This document shows positions 12,509 to 23,500 of a stretch of 64,000 bases of DNA, piece after piece. The position numbers and the translations under genes were made by a program. The notes under the pieces are model-generated. The model did not search any database and had not been told where the DNA came from. It was given only the letters and a program-made list of their open reading frames with translations. Position 1 is the stretch's first letter. Every line of letters starts with the position of its first letter. The stretch spans positions 68,725,714 through 68,789,713 of the forward strand of contig OZ007570.1 of assembly GCA_963931925.1 (NCBI GenBank). The letters are read 5' to 3'. This stretch comes from Onchidella celtica (taxonomy: Eukaryota > Mollusca > Gastropoda > Systellommatophora > Onchidiidae).

Positions 12509-12600
12509 CTAAAATAAAAGACAACACCTTACCACTGTTATTAATACAAGTTTTCCAATCATAGACACTTTTTTTGCTACTCCTGTAAAAAAACATTTCG
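12509..12600 (-). CDS. Host exon-like segment A, copy 1
   Basis: The minus strand reads RSSKKSVYDWKTCINNSG, then a phase-1 donor-like GTAAGG (12532-12527). It is alignable with the segments at 5.2 and 46.9 kb, and the flanking DNA also aligns (for example ACAAAGCCACGTCAT near 12660, against AATAAAGCCACGTC near 5362). Probably a degenerate copy of the same exon. Product unknown. Confidence 0.3.
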
Positions 12601-12939
12601 CCTGTATGCGAGATGTTGCTCTTATGCTCAGCCCATTGCTTTTATTTCTCTTGCCATGACACAAAGCCACGTCATTATGTGTAAGTATAATAATGACCAG
12701 GATAGAGAGTGAGAGAGGGGTAGACACACGTCTATGTGATGAAATTTTTATTTTTGTTGGGAGGAAATTTGCCCTTCTCTGTTTCTTCTTGTTGTTTTGT
12801 GTTATATTTTTTTGTTTTTGTTCTTGTTCTTGATGTTGTTGTATTTGCATCTGTATACTTCTTTGATCCCATTTGGAAGGGGGCGGGGGGGGGGGGGCTG
12901 GGGTGGAGAATATGGGAGGGATTGTGTTTTTTTTAAATT

Positions 12940-12998
12940 TTGACCAGGCAGCCGACCTTGTCAGGCCTGCTCTTCTCCCAGTACCAAATACCAAAGTG
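12940..12998. repeat. Left part of SINE-like repeat, split by family A element
   Basis: Together with 38560-38665 this flank forms one pre-insertion locus, shown by the AAGTG duplication (12994-12998 and 38555-38559). The right part carries the 21-base motif shared with 60395-60415. The left part is too short to classify. Confidence 0.3.
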
Positions 12999-14192
12999 TG
13001 TCACAAATCCCAGACTGGGAGATGTAATAAGTTATGACAGGACAACAATCACGAACGAACAAGTTTAACACTTAACAGAACAACCCATCAGACTCACACA
13101 TTTATTAAACATAATTATACAGATAATAGCGCAATTACATACATTATATTATTGAAATTAACTGCCGTACAACGGCCTTATTCTCACATGCACTCTTCCT
13201 CGGATCCACAACGAAAAGTTACTTCCTAAAGGCACTTCGGCCTCAGCCTCTCCCCTCAGGGTCTTAATAGCACATTAATAATTCACTGGCACCGCAGTCT
13301 CTCAATATCACCGTCCTATTGTCATACACCTTAGCATTCCACTAGCACCTCAGCAGGGCAATAGCACATTATCATTTCAATAGCCCATCAACATGGCAAT
13401 AGTACATTATCATTTCAATAGCCCATCAACATGGCAATAGTACATTATCACATTCACGCTCATATCTACGTCCCTGTCCGTGGCCAGACTGCCACAACTT
13501 TATGTGCCTCTACTGTCCTGCACCGACAGCCTCACTCTTGGCCTATGTGTGGCCTCCGGCCCTATGCTGGCCTATCCCCTGTGCTCACCGAGGTGGCTCT
13601 TTGGCCCGTCCCCGACACCTACAAGAATAACATTACATTGGTATAATACCCTACCATTTCTATTCACTCCACCTCTCCTTACAACCCATGAAGCGTACAC
13701 ACAATAGTTCACCATTCACTCACCAAACATCTTACGGTAACACACCTCCATCGGAGTACACACTACTCACTCGCGCTACAAATCCATGAACTCAACTTTC
13801 ATCTATCGCTCATGGCGCACATTGCTATATCCAATATCAAGGACTTCCACATTCTTCACATATACTTATTTACATCATGGTAATAGACGAATATAATATA
13901 ATACATCAATCATAATTATCAATCAACGTTCTACCTACCAGTCATCACTGGAAAAAACACTCTCATCCGTCTTCCGACTGCTCCCCTTATGTTCGCCCGC
14001 TGGGCTCTTACTAGCGTCCGTTCTCTTTGGACTATCTCTGTGCAGTGAACTGGTAATACAGCGCCCTCGCCTCCTTCAGACACCCCACAACTCCCAACAT
14101 GCACGCTTTAACTTACTTGTCTACGTGCGTTAATTTTACTCTCCTCCTTTCCCGGCGTAATTATTAACTATCGCTCACTCCACTCGTGACAT
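12999..14192 (-). repeat. Family A 3' LTR (element sense), 1194 bp
   Basis: It starts TGTCACAAATCCC and ends CTCGTGACA on the plus strand. It carries AATAAA on the element strand (plus-strand TTTATT near 13099) and about 36-bp direct repeats (AATAGCCCATCAACATGGC) at 13370-13450. It holds a segment of about 320 bp (13619-13938) absent from the LTRs at 51.3 and 58.1 kb. The change near 13221, where the partner LTR has CCGGTA and this one has GAAAA, is a private block. Confidence 0.9.
13619..13938. other. 320-bp segment present only in this LTR subtype
   Basis: Compared with the plus-strand family A LTRs, where GACAC is followed directly by CAGTCAT, this copy has 320 extra bases starting CTACAAG and ending CTACCTAC. 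The CTAC at both edges could be a 4-bp target duplication or deletion microhomology. The same segment sits in the partner LTR at about 37982-38301, so it predates the insertion. No terminal inverted repeats or ORF. Confidence 0.6.
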
Positions 14193-14213
14193 CATCCCCC
14201 ACCCCAAAAAAAT
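14193..14213 (-). other. Polypurine tract, family A minus copy
   Basis: The element-strand sequence GGGGTGGGGGATGA abuts the 3' LTR. It is identical to the tract at 58112-58125 in the plus-strand copy. It primes plus-strand DNA synthesis in LTR elements. Confidence 0.8.
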
Positions 14214-14543
14214 TAATGCAATTAATTTCAAATGGCATCAAGATGACTGTCAACGAGTGAGCGTGAGCAATACCTACATAAAAATGACCTACCAATGCCC
14301 CTAGCACATAAAATACCGGAATCAGGGGAAAATATGGGGATCAATATGCCCTGCATTATGCATATATGTATCACATCATCAATAGCTAACTAAACACACT
14401 ACCTAATACAGAATCAAAAACCAATCAACCTATCAACCATTCTTCATATCATATTTATAATGTCAATATTTTAAAGTCGACTCATTCACACAGATCCTGT
14501 CAATGTTCCTGTCCTCCGATGTATAAGCTCCTGAGCTCTTCCC

Positions 14544-15455
14544 CTAGGCTCGACTAAGGTAGTCGGTGATATGATTGCTGGTTCCTGGAATTGGTTGAAT
14601 AACGAAGGTATACGGCTGCAAAGCCAATGCCCATCTAGACAAGCGTGGGCTGGACGAACGATTCTTCGACAAAAATGTTAGTGGCTTGTGGTCTGTCTGG
14701 ATACAAAATTCTCGTCCCATGAGATAACGTCCTAATTTCTGGACGGACCACACAATGGCAAGACACTCCCGCTCTATCACAGAATATTTTCTTTCTCTCT
14801 GCAATAACTTCCTACTGACATAACATACAGGATGGAGACATTCGTTCTTCTCCTGTAGAAGACAAGCGCCGACACCAGAGTCCGACGCATCCGTTCTGAG
14901 GATAAAATTAGATCGAAAATCGGGTAATATCAGAATGGGTGACGATGATAATGCTGTCACCAAATTATCAAATGCTGTCTGACACTCAGACGTCCACTGG
15001 ACCTTATCGGGTTGTCCCTTCTTAGTAAGGTCAGTAAGAGAAGATGACAAGGAGGAAAAATTTGGAATGAACTTTCTGTAATAATTTAAAATTCCCACTA
15101 AGCTTCTGACTTGTTTCTTTGTTTTAGGGATTTGCAACCCTACTAATTTGTCAATTTTTGTTACCTCAGGTCTCTGAACACCTCTACCCACGATATGTCC
15201 TAAGAATACTATCTCTGGACACGCCAAATCCATCTTTGCGGGTTTAGCAGTTAACCCAAAATGACGTAATCGTTGAAAAATTACCGTTAGTGTCTGAATA
15301 TGATCAGACCATGTCGACGTGTGGCATGCTATATCGTCAAAGAACGACACGACATTAGGTATGTCCTTCAATACCAGTTTGAGAATACAGATACTCTGGT
15401 CTCTCATGAAACCTCTGCAGCCTATCAACATGGAAAACCTTAACTGATCCATCAA
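14544..15455 (-). pseudogene. RT (C-terminal part) and RNase H fragment, family A
   Basis: The frame starts inside the RT just before the catalytic FFDD box (NVVSFFDDIACH) and runs through the connection region to RNase H (LRTDASDSGVGACL, SVIERECLAIVW, QTDHKPL), ending in DYLSRA. It is almost identical to residues about 1250-1530 of the complete copy. The first 30 or so codons are out-of-frame sequence read across the deletion junction near 15375-15385. RT motifs upstream of FFDD (the LDGSVRFCIDFRRLN and IDLTKGYW boxes) are missing. Reads only as a remnant. Confidence 0.9.
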
Positions 15456-17430
15456 TGTGGATTGCGTAATCTACCCTCGAAACAACTCGCTCAATAACAT
15501 AAGGACCTTTCCATGTCATCAATAACTTATTATGGTCCGTAGGTAGCAACAACAGAACCTTGTCTCCTGGCTTAAAAATTCTCAACTTGGACCCTCTATC
15601 TTTATAGTCTTTTGCTCTTTTCGAAGCGATACTAGAAGCTTCTTCTGCAATATTCTGACGAGGAGCCCGAGGTGTACGACCCTTATGCGTCGTCTTTTGG
15701 CACGCACTGCACGTCTTACAATATAACTGTACATCTCTGTCGATGGATGGCCAGTAACAATTTTTAAGAACCCTTTCTTTGGTTCTAGCACTTCCCATAT
15801 GACCCGCTAATGGAACATCATGGGCCAGACGCAATATTGTAGCAATTAACGACCGTGGCACGACGACCTGCTTTTGAACGGAAGCCACTGTGACGTACAT
15901 ACGGACCAGAATGCCCCCCTGGACAAAAAAGGAAGATGACCCGTTTTTATATTTCCTCGTTTTCTCGGTTCGCGCCTCCTCAAAACATGGACTCAATGAT
16001 GGGTCCTCCTTTTGTAATGTCGCCAAGCGCCCTGGTGTGATATCCAGGTTGACCGCTGGCGTTGCCAAAGGTCTAATCTTACTCCTACCATCTAACTGTC
16101 GACGTGTCTCGACTACGGCACAAAAGTCAATACCTTTTGATTGCGACCATGCCTGCACATTCTCCTCGGAAGGAGAACCTACCCGAGATACATTACCAAT
16201 GATGAGCTGGGCGCCTGGAAAGCAACCAACGACTGCTTCGACTTCCCCGCTAAGGAAAGGTGTATCTATCACTATTCTTGCCATGGGTAATTTCTCTATG
16301 GGCCCTGAAAATTGGATGCACGGGACAGTCTCACCTGTAAGCTGTGAATCCCGAATGCAGTCCCTATGCACTCCCACAACGGTAGATCCTGTATCTCGTA
16401 AAACCGAGACCGGTTCGTCCCCAACAAACCCCGGATAAACCCTAAGACCACCTCCTGTATGACATGAATTTATAACGGGGATCTTTCTCCCACAAGGTAA
16501 AACACCGGAAGATAATAACTTCTCACAACTGGGACACTTAGAATACTGTCCGCCTCCGTTGTCCGATGTAACACACGCAGCCGCATGATGAAATTTATTA
16601 GGGGAACATGGACTGGAGCTACTGTCCACGTTCGCCGCTATCCTACCTGCAGGGCAATTCACGCTGATGTGATCTGCTCTTCCGCAGTTCCAACACTTCG
16701 CGGCCCTACACTCGCGTGAAAAGTGACCCACGCGTCCGCAAGTCCAACACTCCGCTCCCTGTGCTGCACTAGGCCTGGGTCCCCGTGACCCATCGCGACC
16801 GGAACTAAAGTCCCTATGCCGTCGGTCATCGGCAAAGGTCACAAATCGCCCCCGGCCATTACCGCGACCTAGCCCTCCTGCTCGGTCAAACTTACCGGAT
16901 CCATATGCAGGTGATTGGTGATAGCCCCTACGCTGCCCCTGGGCTTGCCCACTATAGGCACCACGCTGACGCGACCTGTCTTTATGCCCTGTCGGCGACC
17001 CCTCGACAACGGCGATGTACCCAGCATCTTGGACGTACGCCCTCGCCACTGGTTTGGACGGATGTGCCGTACGGTATGCTTCCGCCAACCTAGACGGCTC
17101 CTGCACCGTCGCGGGTTCGTTTTCTTTCAGGAAAGCCACCAGATCTTTATGGCACGACGCGTACAGCTGGTCACGGATCATTAGGTCTTTTAATTTAGTA
17201 AAATCCGCGCCAACATGCGCCAAGTCTACCCAGTTCGCGAAATATTCCGTCAATCTCGCGACGAAGGCAGCAAAGTCCTCCCTGGTATCCGCACGTGCTC
17301 GCCTAAACTGCTCCCGGAAATATTCCTCGGTACGCGCAAATCGGCGAAGCAGCAAAGCCTTCAGCTTATCGTAATCTTGCACATCTTCGCGCTGTAGCTC
17401 TTTAAAGTAGGTTAACGCTCGCCCCTGCAA
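15355..17430 (-). pseudogene. Gag C-terminal half, protease and truncated integrase, family A
   Basis: In order it holds the rest of the capsid-like Gag, two CCHC knuckles (CWTCGRVGHFSREC, CWNCGRADHISVNC), an intact protease motif (VLRDTGSTVVG), and the integrase zinc finger (AHDVPLAGHMG ... CKTCSACQK). It then jumps from THKGRTPRAPRQ straight to EEASSIASKRAKDYKD and the GPY module. The deletion, about 609 bp relative to the complete copy, is in frame and removes all three integrase catalytic acidic residues. A second deletion after FHERPEYL ends the frame. The Met at 17430 is only the first after the gag stop codon. Confidence 0.9.
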
Positions 17431-17454
17431 TAGAGACGCCAGGTACGTGGACCA

Positions 17455-17877
17455 TTATTCCTTATTTTCCCCCCATTGCAATTGTGCGTTCAGTTCGAAC
17501 CTGTAAAGGAAGGCGTCTATATCGTCCTTCCGGTCGTCGAACGTAGGGAGCTTAATCCTAACGCCACCTTTATTGTGTACCTGCCGCTCAACTGTTTCCG
17601 TTGGCGCATTCTTCTTGCTTTGTAATTCTGCAATCTTTACTTGCGCCTCTATCTCCTTTAACTTTAACTCCCTCTCCTGCTGCTGAGCCTCTAACTCCTT
17701 TAACTTAAACTCCCTTTCCTCTTCTCTCTGTCGCTCTTGAGCCTCTTTTTCTCGCTCTCTATCTTTAGCACGCTCATCGCGCAACTCTGCCTGCTGCTCT
17801 TTAATCCAGCCGCGTAGCTCCTCTCCCTCCAGGCCAAGTTCCTTACCCAACTTCATTAGTTGTTGGAGTTCCGCCAT
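17455..17877 (-). pseudogene. Gag N-terminal fragment, family A
   Basis: It starts MAELQQLMKLGKELGLEG and runs through a long charged coiled coil of repeated EREL/KLKE blocks, about 25 residues longer than in the plus-strand copy. It then enters the capsid region (RIKLPTFDDRKDDIDAFLYR) and stops after GENKE. The complete copy has Leu-Trp (TTATGG) where this one has TAATGG, so a single T-to-A change made the stop. The reading frame continues on the far side in the next fragment. Confidence 0.92.
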
Positions 17878-18888
17878 TTCACAGATTTATGGTTACGGTA
17901 TATACTATGAAAAAGGCTAACCTGTCGGTATGATCACTAACGACACGACAAGAGACCTGAAATTATGTCACTACAATAACAACCGCTATTTTCAAATGCA
18001 ATTCAGAAAATTACCTACTGAACATTTTATAACTTACTTCCTAACTAATTCTATATTCATTAAATGTATAGCACTATTAATAATAAAAGAGAATAGAAAC
18101 GACAAGAATGAAGAAATTCAGTAGAAGGACCACAAGTACGTCAAGGACAACGAACCAGACTAGGACAAAGACCTAAAAAAGAAAATATAATGGAAAAAAA
18201 AATGCAACCTAACTACGCCGATTACACTACAAGGTACGAACAAGAACAGAGTCTGAAAAAAAAGAACGTATCTACAGATAGGTCAGAGAGGGACAAGAGA
18301 AACGTCTTCCTAAGACAATGAGGAAGATGGAACGCCACAATCTAAACAAAAATATAGGTCCCTACAGAACTGTTCACTGTGATGAACGAAGTTCCAAATT
18401 TAGCCCACCTCCCGAAGAGGATAAACTACGCTCACCACAGCAAACCCGCGCCACCGCCCGTACAATCAATTACAACGAAAACAGCAAAAACAGAGAAAAA
18501 GACAGAAGAAAAGACAGCCCTCAATCCAGGGTACAAAATTTCAGTTTCACTTAACTTTCAGCTTTATGAGTTTAAGTCCTCCCCTTAATCGGAGCTCTGG
18601 CCGCTTGACTTCTCAGGCTGGCACACACACTCTGCAGAAATTTAAGTACACATTAATACATATTCATCAAAATACATGCATCAATACATATTCATAAAAA
18701 CACATAAACCATATCATGAAATCTCCATTCATCCAACAAACAGAAGACAACAGCACAATTTCCTACCACAAGATAAGTACTACGTGGACAAAAAAACTAA
18801 AGTAACAAATGCCCACTGAAAAATACCTACTCACTAACTACAACTAAATATTACGAAAATGGACGAGTCACAACGGACGAGCCCCCAA
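17878..18888 (-). other. 5' leader of family A minus copy, with primer-binding site
   Basis: Untranslated leader between LTR and gag, alignable with 52200-53179. The primer-binding site lies at the LTR edge (18873-18887, element strand TGGGGGCTCGTCCGTTG), matching the 3' end of tRNA-Pro for 14 bases. Next to it is a remnant GTGACTCGTCC. It fits the duplicated site of the other copy after loss of nine bases. Confidence 0.7.
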
Positions 18889-19206
18889 TGTCACAAATCC
18901 CAGACTGGGAGATGTAATAAGTTATGACAGGACAACAATCACGAACGAACAAGTTTAACACTTAACAGAACAACCCATCAGACTCACACATTTATTAAAC
19001 ATAATTATACAGATAATAGCGCAATTACATACATTATATTATTGAAATTAACTGCCGTACAACGGCCTTATTCTCACATGCACTCTTCCTCGGATCCACA
19101 ACCCGGTAGTTACTTCCTAAAGGCACTTCGGCCTCAGCCTCTCCCCTCAGGGTCTTAATAGCACATTAATAATTCACTGGCACCGCAGTCTCTCAATATC
19201 ACCGTC
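18889..19206 (-). repeat. Family A 5' LTR (element sense), part 1, split by family B array
   Basis: The LTR opens TGTCACAAATCCC and is interrupted after ATATCACCGTC by the array. It continues at 37679. The two parts, 318 plus 876 bases, total 1194, the same as the 3' LTR. Confidence 0.93.
19202..19206. repeat. Target-site duplication CCGTC, left
   Basis: CCGTC directly before the first family B LTR, repeated at 37674-37678 after the last. The uninterrupted LTR at 13.3 kb has CACCGTCCTATT with one copy only. Confidence 0.95.
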
Positions 19207-19820
19207 TGTAACAGCTGAGGTTGTTCTAGGACGTTATAGTAGGGGGGAGTTAGTTGATCTAACTACAACCCTTTAGAAAACGAAACTATTACAGCTGTAA
19301 AATAAATAAACACGAGATCCGACGATAGATTAAATAATACTAAAGTTTAATAACTGTATAGTGAACAATAAATTACTAGGAAGACACCAGCGAAACTAAA
19401 TATCTACGCCACACAAAAGGAAACTCACTTACTCACCCCCCAACCACTCACACAGGTCTATATATATAAACATTCCTACAGAAAGTTCCCGAAATAAACG
19501 TTACCTTTGCCCTCGCACAAACTAACCAATCACGCATCAATACGTCATCAGGTTACATCACTCAAGGCCAAATCTGGCGTAAACATCCGTCTCCACAATG
19601 TTATCGAATGTTCGGGAACATACTAATATTTACTGAACGAGTCAAAACACTGACAACAAGCGAGCGAGGAAAAAACTACTCACTAGAAAAGAAGGTCAGG
19701 TCACGGAGTACAGTACACTCTGGCGGTTTGTCCACAATAAAATGAAAGAAGAAATGAACACATGCTCACCAGTGTAACAAGAAAACGGGGGAGGGCAAGG
19801 GATAGCTTGCAGATGCTACA
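19207..19820 (-). repeat. Family B LTR 1 (terminal 3' LTR, element sense)
   Basis: Plus-strand ends TGTAAC...GCTACA. A TATA box lies on the element strand opposite 19459-19470, about 350 bases into the LTR. I found no good AATAAA downstream of it. A CCAATCA-like box and TACGTCAT (CRE-like) lie near 19526-19550. It carries G at 19230, where the other three LTRs have C. Confidence 0.93.
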
Positions 19821-20590
19821 CAACTCCCCAATTTAAGCTGAATATTTTTCAACTCCAAAACATTATTCAGCGTCTGCAATATCTTGAAATAATCTTATAG
19901 CACTCCCAATCTCACAAAGGTAGTTGCTAATTCTATTACAATTAATAACAATTTCAGTGTCTTCTCGAATGTCATCACAAATACAATACAATGCAGTGTA
20001 CTTTGTATCACTAATACCATAACTAATACAATACCGTCATTGCTTCCCAATAGTAAACAGTAGGCCTACTAGTCAAAATAACACAACGCCACCACTGTGG
20101 TGAAACAATGGTCAATGATATTATTACAAATCATATAAGGTGAAACGATGGCCCATCGTTTACATAATGCTTCGTGCACGAATCATAGCATATAACTTGT
20201 TGTACATAACATGGTTATCTCCAAAATGTATAACTCATACGTACAATGGCCAAAAATACCAATACATACCGACCACTGGTTAGGGTCTTTCTTCATCATA
20301 TTAGGTCAAAACAAGTTACAACATTGCAACATAACACAAACACTGCTTGCTCGCAGTCCCCATTTGGGTTACATTTTCCAAAAATTACACCAAGTTCCAT
20401 TGGTAACTAATATGACATAGCACAAAACCAAAATGTGACTAACACATCATGACTCTCTATCAGCCATCAATTCAGTATTCAATCACAGATGAACTATGTC
20501 CCCAATTACAGTACAATACTGCCGTCCTAGAAATTCATCTAGTAGGCAAAAGTATGGGTTACAATGCATTTCACTGGATAGTGTACTACT
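19821..20590 (-). other. 3' untranslated region and polypurine tract, family B unit 1
   Basis: Between the gag-pol stop and the LTR. The tract beside the LTR reads TTAAATTGGGGAGTTG on the element strand (19821-19836). No env-like ORF: only short unrelated frames occur in these 770 bases. The same region recurs at 25772-26541 and 31723-32492. Confidence 0.8.
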
Positions 20591-23500
20591 TTAAAATACC
20601 CTGCTCAGGAAATCGGCACAGACATTTTCTCTGCCTTTTACGTAGTGAATCCTGAATCGATAAGACTGTAAAAATAAACTCCATCGTAATAACTTTGGAC
20701 TGTCAAACTTGGCAGAGTTCAAAAACTCTAATGACCGATGGTCAGTTTGGAGCACAAACTCCTTTCCATACAAATACAAAGTAAACTTTTTTACAGCCCA
20801 AACAATAGCTAAACATTCGCGCTCTGAGACCGAATATTTTGTCTCACGAGGCAATAGCTTACGACTAGCATATGCCACAGGGTATAACTTTCCCTCGTGT
20901 TCTTGCATAAGACTAGCGCCTAATCCGCGATCTGATGCATCAGTTGCTAAGACAAACTCTTTGGAAAAATCTGGCAAACACAACACGGGTTTGGAGATAA
21001 TGACATTCTTCAAAGAGGTGTACGCTTTCTCCTGCGTTTCATCCCACTGAACTATATTGGGCTGACCCTTTCTAAGTAAATCAGACAATGGTGATGCAAT
21101 CGCTGAAAAGTTAGGAATAAATTCATGGTAATATCCCACTAATCCTAAGAATGCTTTCACTTCCTTCTTAGTGGTGGGTCTGGGTGCGTCTCGTACCTTA
21201 CATACATTCTCTTCTAACAGGCCAATCATACCTTCTCCCACTAAGTGTCCAACAAAGTCTACTTCAGACGTTCCAATCAGACACTTCGATGGTCTTGCAG
21301 TTAATCCAGCTTGGTCCATCCTCTGCAGTAAATCCTTGAGAGTCTTCACATGCTCGTCGAATGTCTCTGTATGAATCAGCAGGTCGTCCACATATGCTGT
21401 CACATTGTTCATTCCACGGATCAATGGCTTTACGATCCTGTTCAGCGTGGCTCCTGAGTTCATCATCCCAAAAGGCATCCGAATGAATTCATAGGGCTCG
21501 CCCATGGTGACGAACGCCGTCTTGGGAATGTCTTGCTCTCGAACTTTCACTTGCCAGTATCCCTTGCTCAGGTCAATCCGAGAGAATAATTTTCCTCTCG
21601 AGAGACTCTGAAACACTTCTGATGGCGCTGCTGTCGGATGAGGGTCGAATACTGTGATCTTGTTTAACCTCCTGTAGTCGATGCAGACTCGGTTGGATCC
21701 GTCCTTCTTCTTGACGACAACAATAGGTGAAGCATAAGCTGATGAGCTCCTTCGAATGATGCCCAGCCGTCCCATGGTGCTAAGCTCCTCCTTCAATGAG
21801 TCGCGCATAGCGTAGGGCACCGGGTATGGTCGTTGACGAACTGGTACTTCTGTCGTCAGGTCGATGCGATGTTCACCCAACTGACAGCATCCAGGGAGAT
21901 TGGTGAAGACGTGCTGGTAATTCTTCACCACATCGCAGAGTTCTTGACGTTGTTCCGATGTCAGTTGCGTTCCATACTGGACATCTCTGTAGCTTCCCTT
22001 CTGGTCCCAGCTTCCTAGGTCGGCAAGGTCCTCCGTCGTTCCACCGTTGTCGTCTTCCAGGTCGCAGTCCTCGATGATTGTCATGCCAGCTGACTCCACG
22101 GGTTGACTCTTGTCCATCATGTCGTCCTCTGCCAGTACAGTCTCAGCACTATCACCGCCGCCGTCCTTTATGGCGTTGACATGTTCAGGCGTGGTATCTC
22201 TCCTACTGTTTTCCATCCCACACATCTCGGTCACAATAGGTCTCGGTTCCATTGCCACTGCTGCTGCTTTTGACGTCCTTGGAATGTATCTCTTGAGGAG
22301 GTTGGCGTGCAAGGTCTTTTCTTTTGCACCCATCTTGACTCTATAGTCGTTAACACCGACAACTGAGACTACCTTATATGGTCCCTTCCATTGGACTAGG
22401 AGCTTGTTAGTGTTCGTCGGCAGTAGCACCAACACTTCATCTCCGGGGCGGAACTTCCTCTCTCGCGCCTTCCGGTCGTAGTAGGTCTTCTGTCTACCTT
22501 GAGCCTTGGAGAGTTCTTCCGTCGCTAACTCCCATGTGTCCTCCAGCCTCTCACGTAGTTCCATGACGTACTGGTAACTGGTCTTCGTTTCCGGCTCCTC
22601 TACATCCTTGGTCCATAGTTGTCGTAAAATGTGCATTGGTCCTCTCACAGTTCTCCCATACAGCAACTCGAATGGGGCAAACTTGGTCGACTCTTGGGGA
22701 ACTTCACGATATGCGAAGAGCAGCGGGTTGATGTATCTGTGCCACTGCTTGGGTTGCTCTGCGCACAGTCGTCTCAATGTTTTCTTCAGCGTGCCGTTGA
22801 ATCGCTCCACCAACCCGTTGCACATAGGGTGGTAGACTGTAGTGGTCGACTGTCGAATTCCCAGTAGTCTATTCGTTTCCTTCATGACATCTGACATAAA
22901 CTGGGTCCCTTGGTCCGACAAGATCTCTTCGGGCACAACCAAACGGCTGTAGATGTTCACTAAGGCTTCTGCTACCGTTTCTGCGTCGATCTTCTTCAAG
23001 GGTGTGGCTTCGGGGTAACGAGTAGCGTAGTCTATATACACCAGGATATACCGATGTCCACCTTCACTTAGGGGGTCGATAGGTCCTACTAAGTCCACGG
23101 CCACTCGCCTAAATGGTATGTCCACTACTGGCATACTCTGCAGGTGCACCTTTGGGGTCGCTCCTTTGTTCACCGTCCTCTGGCATATGTCGCATGAGCG
23201 GCAGTATCTCGCGACGTCACCTTCAATTCCAGGCCAATAAAAATTGCTCATAACTCTGTCTTTGGTTTTCTTCACGCCGAGGTGTCCTCCGACGATCGAG
23301 TCGTGGGCAACACTCAATACATACTCTCTCAGTTTCTCGGGTAGTACCACTTGCCTTATAACCGTCGCCTGTCTCAGGTCCTTGTAGATCCGGTACAGTA
23401 CTCCTCCATGTTTCTCAAAATGAACAGATTTATTGCCTCTATTAGTTGGGATCTTCTTCTGCTCTAACTTCCTAATGACTTCGTCTTCTTCTTGGAGTCG

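Noticed and set aside
13431-13707. Plus-strand ORFs in the LTR, repeated at 37794-38103 and, reversed, at 51445-51675 and 58274-58489
   Set aside because: LTR sequence antisense to or outside the coding part. They appear repeatedly because LTRs are repeated, and no domain is seen.
19821-20590. Possible env gene after pol in family B
   Set aside because: Only short frames without signal peptide or transmembrane pattern. Family A also has just 353 bases after pol.
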